From assembly GCF_002554795.1 (NCBI RefSeq), contig NZ_PDEQ01000006.1, positions 248,001 through 312,000 on the forward strand: a stretch of DNA of 64,000 nt, read 5' to 3'. Each line of letters opens with the position of its first letter. Position 1 is the first letter of the stretch. The stretch is from Longibacter salinarum. GTDB taxonomy: Bacteria > Bacteroidota > Rhodothermia > Rhodothermales > Salinibacteraceae. Below the pieces are notes generated by a model. The model saw only the letters and a list, made by a program, of their open reading frames with translations, did no database searches and was not told where the DNA came from. A program made the translations under genes and the position numbers. This document shows, one piece after another, positions 43,890-51,271 of this stretch.

Positions 43890-45395
43890 CTAGAGCAACC
43901 CATCGGATGCTACGCGCATGGCCTCGCGCAGTGCAGCGGCCTTGTTGCGCGTCTCTTCGTACTCGGCCGTTGGGTCGCTGTCGGCGACAATGCCTGCACC
44001 GGCCTGCACATAGATGGAGTCGTCTCGGACGACCATCGTGCGGATCGCGATACACGTGTCGAGGGTCCCGTTGAAGTCGATGTAGCCGACCGCTCCGGCA
44101 TAGACGCCCCGGCGGCTGGGTTCAAGTTCGTCGATGATCTCCATCGCTCGGACTTTCGGTGCACCGCTCACCGTGCCGGCCGGGAAGCAGGCCGCGAGCA
44201 CATCGAGTGGACCCTCGTCGTCGGATACGGTGCCGGCGACGGATGAGACGATGTGCATCACGTGCGAGTACCGCTCGATGAACGCGTACCGTTCCACCTC
44301 GACCGAGTCGTACGAGCATACGCGTCCGAGGTCGTTGCGGCCGAGATCGACAAGCATCAGGTGTTCGGCGCGCTCCTTCGGGTCGGCGAGAAGTTCGTCG
44401 GCCAGGTCGGCGTCCTCTTGTTCATCCGCGCCTCGCGGCCGGGTGCCGGCAATCGGGAGTACCTCTGCGCGGTTGTCTTCGACGCGAACGAGGACCTCAG
44501 GAGACGAGCCGACGAGAGCGATGTCGTCGAAGTCGAGGTAGAAGAGGTAGGGGGAAGGGTTGACCTGCCGGAGGGCACGGTACAGATTGAAGCGGTCGCC
44601 GTCGAATGCCATTTCGAACCGCTGCGACAGAACGACCTGGAAGATGTCGCCATCGTACACGTACTGCTGTGCGGTGCGGACGGCATCCTCGAACGCGTCC
44701 TGGTCAAAGTTCGATGTCATGCCGTCGCCCGTGAGTCGCACGGGTGCACCGCTCATCGGGGGCTGCACGAGATCGGCCTCGAGCCGTCGGAGTCGACGTT
44801 GAGCTTCCTGGTAGGCCGCATCTGGGTCCGTGTCCGGATCGACGAACGCGTGGGCGATCATAACCACCTGATGTCGCACGTGGTCGAAGGCGGTCACCGT
44901 ATCGTAGAACGCCCAGATCGCATCCGGCACGTCCAGGTCGTCGGGCGGGGCATCTGGAAGATCCTCGATCAGGCGAACGGTGTCGTACCCCATGTAGCCC
45001 ACGGCCCCTCCAGTGAGTCGGGGGAGGCCGGGTACATCGACCTCGTCGTACCGATCCATCAAATCGGCCATGACGTTGAAAATGTCCCCTGTCGGCTCGT
45101 CTCGCAGCGCTTCGCCGGGGACGCGGCGGGTGTTGATCGAAACCGTCGCGCCGTCATCCTGGGCCTGGATGATGCGGTAGGGATTGCGACCGATGAACGA
45201 ATAGCGCGCGAGCTTTTCACCACCTTCAACGCTTTCCAGAAGAAAGCAAAAGGGCGCATCCTGCCGGAGGGACAGGAACGCGGACACCGGCGTGAGCAAA
45301 TCTGCAGACCGGCGAACGGGAACGGGTACGACGACGTGGTCGGAACCGTCGGCGCGCGCAGCCTGAACGATGGAAACAAACTCCTCTTGCGTCAT
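43890..45395 (-). CDS. trpE: Anthranilate synthase component I
   Basis: A 501-residue chorismate-using enzyme. The N-terminal allosteric motif for tryptophan feedback is recognisable (FCFLLESVEGGEKLARYSFIG, the LLES element). The catalytic part has IFQVVLSQRFE, LVGSSPEVLVRVE, the PIAGTRPRG motif typical of TrpE, LMLVDLGRNDLGRV, FPAGTVSGAPKVRAMEIIDELE and the end GAGIVADSDPTAEYEET. ATG 45395 (MTQEEFVSIVQ) is the homologous start; ATG 45440 would overlap the attenuator terminator. A complete attenuation leader precedes it. Confidence 0.97.
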   Translation of the reverse strand: MTQEEFVSIVQAARADGSDHVVVPVPVRRSADLLTPVSAFLSLRQDAPFCFLLESVEGGEKLARYSFIGRNPYRIIQAQDDGATVSINTRRVPGEALRDEPTGDIFNVMADLMDRYDEVDVPGLPRLTGGAVGYMGYDTVRLIEDLPDAPPDDLDVPDAIWAFYDTVTAFDHVRHQVVMIAHAFVDPDTDPDAAYQEAQRRLRRLEADLVQPPMSGAPVRLTGDGMTSNFDQDAFEDAVRTAQQYVYDGDIFQVVLSQRFEMAFDGDRFNLYRALRQVNPSPYLFYLDFDDIALVGSSPEVLVRVEDNRAEVLPIAGTRPRGADEQEDADLADELLADPKERAEHLMLVDLGRNDLGRVCSYDSVEVERYAFIERYSHVMHIVSSVAGTVSDDEGPLDVLAACFPAGTVSGAPKVRAMEIIDELEPSRRGVYAGAVGYIDFNGTLDTCIAIRTMVVRDDSIYVQAGAGIVADSDPTAEYEETRNKAAALREAMRVASDGLL

Positions 45396-45442
45396 GAACA
45401 GCGAGTGGGAGAGAGGGCGGGGAAAGATCAGTGAGGCCAAAT

Positions 45443-45474
45443 AAAAAACCCACTGCCTCGGGGAAGCAGCGGGT
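45443..45474 (-). terminator. Attenuator terminator of the trp operon
   Basis: On the minus strand, a 12-bp stem (45474-45463 with 45459-45448, loop CCC, three wobbles) runs into TTTTTTATTT. It lies between the Trp-rich leader peptide and trpE. Its 5' arm overlaps the antiterminator arm, so the two structures are mutually exclusive. Confidence 0.92.
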
Positions 45475-45543
45475 CAAGGGGCATCCTTCTAAAAGTCGAT
45501 GCTATTCAGACGCGAGGTGGAAGCACGCGCAGCCCTTGACCCG
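45470..45543 (-). promoter_or_regulatory. Antiterminator (2:3) pairing of the trp leader
   Basis: CGGGTCAAGGG inside the leader-peptide reading frame (45543-45533) is the exact reverse complement of CCCTTGACCCG (45480-45470), an 11-bp pairing. The second arm shares ACCCG with the terminator stem. A ribosome stalled at the upstream Trp codons would leave the first arm free to pair, which would prevent termination. An alternative hairpin, CCTGGACT with GGTCAAGG, can sequester the first arm. Confidence 0.88.
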
Positions 45544-45594
45544 GAGTCCAGGCCACCACCAGCGCCACGTCGTGTTGTTGATCGCGTTTGCCAT
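45502..45594 (-). CDS. trpL: trp operon leader peptide
   Basis: A 30-codon reading frame, starting ATG GCA AAC and ending GAA TAG. It encodes MANAINNTTWRWWWPG followed by 14 more residues: four Trp in five positions (10, 12, 13, 14). In a random sequence of this length one Trp would already be uncommon. It is followed by mutually exclusive antiterminator and terminator stems and then by trpE. This is a classical ribosome-mediated attenuator, in which scarce charged tRNA-Trp stalls the ribosome and lets transcription continue. Confidence 0.93.
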   Translation of the reverse strand: MANAINNTTWRWWWPGLRVKGCACFHLASE

Positions 45595-45603
45595 AGCAAC
45601 TTC

Positions 45604-45632
45604 ACTATACACAACCGCACCGTATCCTGCAA
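45604..45632 (-). promoter_or_regulatory. Promoter of the trp operon
   Basis: On the minus strand, TTGCAG (45632-45627), a 17-base spacer and TATAGT (45609-45604). The expected start lies only a few bases before the leader-peptide ATG at 45594, so the leader mRNA would be nearly leaderless. Confidence 0.6.
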
Positions 45633-45708
45633 CCGGTGGGACCTTGAAAAAGAAATGATGTACCGTCCTCGTCAAATTCGGCTGCGCGTCAGGATGCTAG
45701 TCGTCATT

Positions 45709-46614
45709 TCATTCGTGTGAGATTCGTTGGTTCTGGGCCGGAGGCACGGAGTCGGAGGATGAGATCCGGTACGTCGGGTAGGCAATGTGTATTTCTTCAT
45801 GCTCCTGAAAGCGGCGTAGGATTTCCGAGATGAGGTCGTGCCGTACGCTTCGGCGCCCGCGTGCTGCCGTTAAATGTCGCAGTGTGAGCTTGACGCCGTG
45901 ATCGGCGAGCGAAACATAGACATATGGGGTGAGGACGTTCATTTGAACGAGATACTCGCTCGTCATCTGGCGGAGCTGTCGCCGAGCCGGTTCTTCGCAG
46001 TTCGGGACCGTCGCGTCGGCGATCTCGAGAATGATCTCCCGTGCCTCTTCCCAGTCGGATTCGAAGGTGACCACGACAGACTGCTCGAACCAGAGATATT
46101 CAAACCCTTCCGTGTAGTTCTTGACGCCGTGCGTATACAACCAGCCGTTCGGCACGTGGACCAGTCGACCGGTGCTCTGGTGGGCCTCGACCCACTCGCC
46201 GACCTCCAGCATGGTTGTCTGGGTGAGGCCGACATCGACGACGTCCCCCCGAACATTGTTAACCTCGATGCGGTCGCCGCGTCGGTAGGGCGGGTGGAGC
46301 TGCAGGTGGATCCAGCCGACAAAGCTGAGGAGCACGTCCCTCAACGCAACGGCCAGACCCGCACCGATGATTGTCAGAACGGTAATCAGCTGGCTCGCGT
46401 TGGGCGACCAGAGTGCGATCGTCAGCACGATCGCGATGAGCCACAGCCCGCGCGACAGCCACTTGGACGCCATGTACTGCCGCTCCTGCTCGTCGAACGT
46501 CGCCAGAGCAATGCGGCGAGCGATCGCTGAGAGAACGATCGTCGCGATAATAACGATGAGCGTCCCGATCAGGCGTCGAACCAGGACCGGATTCAGTGCG
46601 ATAAACTCGTCCAC
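45709..46614 (-). CDS. Small-conductance mechanosensitive channel (MscS family)
   Basis: A 301-residue membrane protein. Three N-terminal helices end in the pore helix ITVLTIIGAGLAVALRDVLLSFVGWIHLQLHPPYRRGDRIEV, the MscS signature. The beta domain (GDVVDVGLTQTTMLEVGEW, VHVPNGWLYTHGVKNYT) and the C-terminal cytoplasmic domain follow. It releases solutes on hypo-osmotic shock, which suits a salt-living bacterium. It ends 77 bases upstream of the trp promoter on the same strand; the trp attenuator would also check read-through from this gene. Confidence 0.92.
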   Translation of the reverse strand: MDEFIALNPVLVRRLIGTLIVIIATIVLSAIARRIALATFDEQERQYMASKWLSRGLWLIAIVLTIALWSPNASQLITVLTIIGAGLAVALRDVLLSFVGWIHLQLHPPYRRGDRIEVNNVRGDVVDVGLTQTTMLEVGEWVEAHQSTGRLVHVPNGWLYTHGVKNYTEGFEYLWFEQSVVVTFESDWEEAREIILEIADATVPNCEEPARRQLRQMTSEYLVQMNVLTPYVYVSLADHGVKLTLRHLTAARGRRSVRHDLISEILRRFQEHEEIHIAYPTYRISSSDSVPPAQNQRISHE

Positions 46615-46677
46615 GTTAGAGAGAGGCTGGGAAGCGACGGAATGGAATGCAAACCTACGTCGAAGGATGGATGCATT

Positions 46678-47415
46678 TCAAACGTGGACGGCGCGTAAGA
46701 GATGGCTCGCAAGACCCACGTTCCGGGTCCGGAGCGACTCAGCGACCTGCCATCCAGCATTTTGCAATGCCGTAGTGAGGTCGGTTGGTTTTCCGCCGCC
46801 GAGTGCAATAGGTACTGCGCGCACGAGGAGGTCCCAGAGTCGCTCGTCCGCGCGTTCCGGTAGGGCCGGTGTGATCGTAACGATCCGAGCTCCCGGTTTG
46901 GAAACGCGCTTCATCTCATGCAAGGCGTCGACACGCCGGGGAGGTCGGAGGAGGTCGAGAACGTATGCGGAAAGAATCGCGTCGAAGCTGCCGGTCTCGA
47001 AAGGAAGGGAGAGAATGTCTGCCTGTTGTAGCGTCACGTTTGGTTTCCCTGTCGCACGACGCCGTGCCCGGCGGAGCATCGCTTTTGATCGGTCGACGCC
47101 GGTAATACGGACGGCGGGCCGCTTGTTGGGGAGAAGCGGAATGGAGAGCCCCGTTCCGCAACCGGCGATAAGAACGGCGTCCCCATCCTGAACATTCAGT
47201 AATTCGGTTGCTCTACGTCGGGCCTCCCGGGAGACACGCTGTGCGAATCCGTCGTAGAATGGCGCGAGCGCAGTGTAGAGGGTCGGCGTCCATTCGGGGG
47301 GAATGTACCAGGTCACGTGAGCGGAGGGAAGCGGGGTGGGTGGTGAGGGGGAACTTAACGGATCGTGGGGTCTTGTGTCCCACGGTTGGCGTCCGGGCGT
47401 TGCCTTAGACTGCAT
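46678..47415 (-). CDS. Class I SAM-dependent methyltransferase
   Basis: A 245-residue protein with the Rossmann SAM-binding fold: motif I AVLIAGCGTGLSIPLL, motif II ITGVDRSKAMLRRAR, LQQADILSLPFETGSFDAILSAYVLDLL (motif III/IV) and LHEMKRVSKPGARIV. The C-terminal end resembles UbiE/COQ5-like methyltransferases, but the substrate cannot be told. The first 35 residues are Pro-rich and not conserved. Its start lies only 28 bases from the divergent membrane-protein gene; the MscS gene follows after 63 bases. Confidence 0.85.
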   Translation of the reverse strand: MQSKATPGRQPWDTRPHDPLSSPSPPTPLPSAHVTWYIPPEWTPTLYTALAPFYDGFAQRVSREARRRATELLNVQDGDAVLIAGCGTGLSIPLLPNKRPAVRITGVDRSKAMLRRARRRATGKPNVTLQQADILSLPFETGSFDAILSAYVLDLLRPPRRVDALHEMKRVSKPGARIVTITPALPERADERLWDLLVRAVPIALGGGKPTDLTTALQNAGWQVAESLRTRNVGLASHLLRAVHV

Positions 47416-47443
47416 TTGCCAATTTTTCTAGGATCCAGTCTGC

Positions 47444-48142
47444 ATGTCCTTTCGCGCATTACTTCTGTATGTATCCGCGTACCGCCCCGTTATGGAGCGG
47501 ACAATCGTCGTGTCGTCGTTGGCCGGGATCGTGGTTATCATGCATCTCGGACTGCAGATGGCCGTCGGGTTTCCCAACGGATGCCTCGGGTTGATGCTCG
47601 TACCTGGAGACCTGGCATCCTGTGGACGCATGGTTCACGGTGGATTGCCGGTTGTTGCGGGAATGCCTGTCGTTTCAGTGATGACGGGCCTTCTTGCTGC
47701 AATTGCGGGAACGAGCATAGCCTTTTTCGTTGTCGCCTACCTTGCACCGCCGCTTGGGCGCTGGGTCGCTCTGGTACGGCTCGGTGTGATATCGATGGCC
47801 GCAGGCGTTACGACCTACTACGTCATCGCATCATCAATCGCGTCAGGTGGTGCCGGTGCGATTGCTGCCGTGATGTCGGTCATGACGGGCATTAGCCTGC
47901 TTTTCGCTCTCGCGTCCACGCTCATCTCGCCGCGTACACCCAGCGCGATCATGAGCTCGCAGTCGCTGTCTGATCGCACCTTTAAGCGGGAAACCGCCTT
48001 CGTGATTTACCTCGTCGCGCTGGCGATCGTGCTCGTCGGGGCTGATTACGCGGCATACGACGCGTTGTCGACCGGGGGAGGAGAGCCGGGCAGGACGACA
48101 TCCTTGCTGGGAGGAAAAGCGGCTTTGTCTACCGGCGAATGA
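47444..48142 (+). CDS. Unknown multi-pass membrane protein
   Basis: A 232-residue protein with about five or six predicted transmembrane helices, for example IVVSSLAGIVVIMHLGLQMAVGF, MTGLLAAIAGTSIAFFVVAYLA, LVRLGVISMAAGVTTYYVIASS and FVIYLVALAIVLVGADYAAY. The residues between helices are short. It carries two Cys in a periplasmic-looking loop (NGCLGL...LASCGRM). I do not recognise a family. It is transcribed divergently from the methyltransferase. Confidence 0.65.
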   Translation: MSFRALLLYVSAYRPVMERTIVVSSLAGIVVIMHLGLQMAVGFPNGCLGLMLVPGDLASCGRMVHGGLPVVAGMPVVSVMTGLLAAIAGTSIAFFVVAYLAPPLGRWVALVRLGVISMAAGVTTYYVIASSIASGGAGAIAAVMSVMTGISLLFALASTLISPRTPSAIMSSQSLSDRTFKRETAFVIYLVALAIVLVGADYAAYDALSTGGGEPGRTTSLLGGKAALSTGE

Positions 48143-48545
48143 TACGGACCCAGCGAGCATATCTCGTTCGGTCTGAGTGCTCTGTGTCGATGGGGGCATG
48201 GGCGTGCGTTGGAGAAGGACTGAGCGATCACTTTGGCTGAGTCGAGGGTCATGGGCTCTCATGAATTCGAGTAGCGAGGGGAGAGACGAGATTGTCGATG
48301 GACGGCCTGCCGGGGCAGGTGGAGTAGCGCCTTCATCCCCATTTGATTGTATTTTTTGGAAACGCGCTGTATCGGAGGTTCGCGAATTCCTTTATTGCTG
48401 TATGCGGACGCGGATCGTAGTCCCGCTATCCGCATTTGGCAGCTTTCCTCCTGCTGTACCGAAATGTTTTACGCCGATCGGCGATGCCGCGACTGCCGTT
48501 CGAGCGAATCCGTGATCTCCCGCCTTTCGTTTCCGCTTCTGCCAC
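48143..48545. other. Gene-free stretch upstream of transketolase
   Basis: 403 bases without a supported gene. An AT-rich tract (ATTTGATTGTATTTTTTGG near 48340) is the most likely promoter zone for tkt. It contains a near match (one base too long) to the Bacteroidota -7 element TAnnTTTG, but I could not define a clear promoter. Confidence 0.4.
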
Positions 48546-50588
48546 ATGCCTGACGCATCCACGCTGGACCTGATTCAGCCGACTGACCTCGACGAGCGCA
48601 CCATTAACACCATCCGCTTCCTGGCTGTGGATGCGGTGGAAAAGGCCAACAGCGGCCACCCCGGTATGCCGATGGGTGCAGCCCCGATGGCCTACGTGCT
48701 CTGGAGCCGTCACCTACGTCACAACCCAACCGATCCGCACTGGGTTGACCGTGACCGCTTCGTCCTCAGCGCGGGCCATGGCTCGATGCTACTGTACGCG
48801 CTGCTGCACCTGACGGGGTATGATCTTTCGCTGGAGGAAATCAAGAACTTTCGCCAGTGGGACAGCCTGACGCCCGGGCATCCCGAAGTACACCACACGC
48901 CCGGTGTCGAAACGACCACCGGCCCCCTTGGGCAGGGCTTCGGAAATGGAGTCGGAATGGCTATTGCTGAGCGATACCTGGCCGCGCACTTCAACGATGA
49001 GCCCGGAGCAAATGATGAACTCATCGACCACTATACGTACGGCATCGTCAGTGATGGCGACCTGATGGAAGGCGTGGCGTCCGAAGCCGCATCGCTCGCC
49101 GGACACCTGGGGCTCGGCAAGCTGATCTATCTGTACGACGACAACGAGATTTCCATCGATGGCTCAACGGACCTCGCGTTCACTGAGGATGTCCAGCAGC
49201 GGTTCGAAGCGTACGACTGGCACGTCATCACGGTGGAGGATGGAAATGACCTGGAAGCAATCGACCGGGCCATTATCGAAGCCAAAGCGGAAACGGATCG
49301 ACCGTCGCTGATCGAAGTCAAGACGCACATCGGATACGGAAGTCCGAACCAGCAGAATACCGCCGCCGCCCATGGCTCCCCGCTCGGAGCGGATGAGGTC
49401 GAGCTGACGAAGGAGAATCTCGGCTGGGAGGAGGACGAGTCGTTCTACATTCCGGACGACGTGCTTGAGCACATGCGGGAGTCCATCGACCAGGGCGCTG
49501 CGCTCCAGGCCGAATGGAACGGCCGCTACCAGCAGTTCCGCGTGGAAAGCCCGGAGGCTGCGGATCGATTTGATTCGTGGATGGCCGGGGAGCTGCCCGA
49601 TGACCTCGACGATGCTCTGCCGGACTTCGAGGCAGGCGACGAACTCGCGACGCGCAAGGCAAGCGGGAAAACGCTGTCTGCACTCGTCCCGGTCGTTGGG
49701 GACATGCTCATTGGCGGGTCTGCCGACCTCAGTGGGTCGAACAAGACCGAGGTCGACGGCCGAACAGACTTTCAAAAGGACAACCCGGGAGGGCAGTACT
49801 TCCGCTTTGGTGTTCGTGAGCATGCCATGGCCGCCGCCGCGAACGGGATGGCCTTGCACGGAGGGGTTCGCCCGTACGTCGCCACCTTCCTGATCTTCAG
49901 CGATTATCTGCGGCCTTCGTTGCGTCTCAGCGCGCTGATGGAGCAGCCCGTCATCTACGTGTTCACACACGACAGCATCGGGCTCGGCGAGGACGGCCCG
50001 ACGCACCAGCCGATCGAGCACCTGGCGGCGCTTCGCGCAATTCCGAACGTGACGCTATTCCGCCCGGCCGATGCGGCGGAGACCGCGCAGGCATGGGTCG
50101 CCGCGCTCCGCAACACGGATGGACCGACGGCCTTCGCCCTGACGCGGCAGACCGTGCCTACATTCGACCGGTCGGTTATGGGGCCGGCAGAAGGCGTTCA
50201 TCGGGGCGGATATATCCTCTCCGACGACGACGGTACCCCCGACATCATCCTCATGGGGAGCGGTAGCGAGGTCCAGCACGCCGTTGCCGCCGCCGATACG
50301 CTGCGCAAGGACGGGATCAACGTTCGGGTCATCAGCATGCCCTCGTTCGAGCTGTTCGACCAGCAGGATGAGGCATACCGGAACAAGGTGCTGCCGCCGG
50401 AGGTGACGGCACGCGTATCGATCGAGGCTGGTGTGACCTACGGCTGGGAGCGATTCGTCGGGCCGGAAGGACGGTCTATCGGAATCAACCGCTTCGGCTC
50501 GTCTGCTCCTGGCAGCATCAACATGGAGAAATTTGGCTTCACACCAGAGAACGTGGTGGGAATGGCCCGCGACGTCCTAAATCAGTGA
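48546..50588 (+). CDS. tkt: Transketolase
   Basis: A 680-residue thiamine-diphosphate enzyme of the pentose phosphate pathway. Full-length signatures: [52 protein letters not shown], the ThDP/metal site [83 protein letters not shown] and the C-terminal [11 protein letters not shown]. Monocistronic as judged from the hairpin that follows. Confidence 0.97.
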   Translation: MPDASTLDLIQPTDLDERTINTIRFLAVDAVEKANSGHPGMPMGAAPMAYVLWSRHLRHNPTDPHWVDRDRFVLSAGHGSMLLYALLHLTGYDLSLEEIKNFRQWDSLTPGHPEVHHTPGVETTTGPLGQGFGNGVGMAIAERYLAAHFNDEPGANDELIDHYTYGIVSDGDLMEGVASEAASLAGHLGLGKLIYLYDDNEISIDGSTDLAFTEDVQQRFEAYDWHVITVEDGNDLEAIDRAIIEAKAETDRPSLIEVKTHIGYGSPNQQNTAAAHGSPLGADEVELTKENLGWEEDESFYIPDDVLEHMRESIDQGAALQAEWNGRYQQFRVESPEAADRFDSWMAGELPDDLDDALPDFEAGDELATRKASGKTLSALVPVVGDMLIGGSADLSGSNKTEVDGRTDFQKDNPGGQYFRFGVREHAMAAAANGMALHGGVRPYVATFLIFSDYLRPSLRLSALMEQPVIYVFTHDSIGLGEDGPTHQPIEHLAALRAIPNVTLFRPADAAETAQAWVAALRNTDGPTAFALTRQTVPTFDRSVMGPAEGVHRGGYILSDDDGTPDIILMGSGSEVQHAVAAADTLRKDGINVRVISMPSFELFDQQDEAYRNKVLPPEVTARVSIEAGVTYGWERFVGPEGRSIGINRFGSSAPGSINMEKFGFTPENVVGMARDVLNQ

Positions 50589-50932
50589 GCAACGTTGATT
50601 GACGCTTGAGAGCCTGCACGATGGGGCGACTTCCACGCGGAGGTCGCCCCGTCCTGCTTTACGACGGGATACACGGGCCACGGCAGGAATCAGACGGTCG
50701 TCGCATGGATTTGAATGGCTGGATGGACACAGGGCATCACGCGAACTTTCGTTTGTCTAACTGGCGAGGATCTCAGTGTCTGATTCGGCGTCAATCCAGA
50801 AAATGCTGCGAAACCGCCCTGTAGGCTGTGCCCCGTCGCGATCCGGTCTTGCGTCACCGGGTTCGTGCATCTATCCTGTGACCGCTCTGTTTAGAACGCT
50901 GAATGTATTTTCCCCTGTTTCCCGCGATCCCT
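50589..50932. other. Gene-free stretch between tkt and a small lipoprotein gene
   Basis: It contains the tkt terminator hairpin at 50620-50653. No other gene, RNA or clear promoter is seen. Confidence 0.4.
50620..50662 (+). terminator. Terminator hairpin after tkt
   Basis: A 15-bp stem (50620-50634 with 50639-50653, two wobbles, loop ACGC) lies 31 bases after the stop. The tail is only weakly T-rich (CTGCTTTA), so termination efficiency is uncertain. Confidence 0.7.
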
Positions 50933-51088
50933 ATGAAACGTATCGCTGCCGCCCTCGCGATTATCTTTGCCATCGGATTCTCGTCCTGCCAGTGCTCGTA
51001 CAAGCCACCGGTTCCCCCCGTGGAAGACGATAAGGTTGCTGTCGTCGTCCCGGACGCCCCTGTTGCTCCGAACGGGATTCGCGCGTAG
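50933..51088 (+). CDS. Short predicted lipoprotein
   Basis: A 51-residue product. A signal peptide (MKRIAAALAIIFAIGFSSC) ends in a lipobox with Cys19, followed by a short mature part rich in Pro, Val and Asp (YKPPVPPVEDDKVAVVVPDAP). It would be a tiny outer-membrane or inner-membrane lipoprotein of unknown role, similar in size to entericidin-type or Lpp-like small lipoproteins but not homologous by eye. The start is well defined by the signal peptide. Confidence 0.55.
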   Translation: MKRIAAALAIIFAIGFSSCQCSYKPPVPPVEDDKVAVVVPDAPVAPNGIRA

Positions 51089-51271
51089 CCCTAGTTACAG
51101 CGCCAGCGCGTCGGGCGAGCTGAACGACGGATTATCCAGGTGCTGTCTCGGCAGCCAGCCGGCTTGTCAACTGCTACTCTCGGTTAGCGCGTAGAGAGGA
51201 TCTGCGGCGCGCACACGTCGTACACATAACCCTATCTGAGGAGACGTGCTGCGCCCAGAAATCGTGCATCC

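Noticed and set aside
44253-45434. 393-codon frame antisense to trpE
   Set aside because: A mirror of strong codon bias in trpE, not a gene; no domain.
48177-48515. 112-codon frame ahead of tkt
   Set aside because: No domain or gene-like codon usage; likely promoter region.
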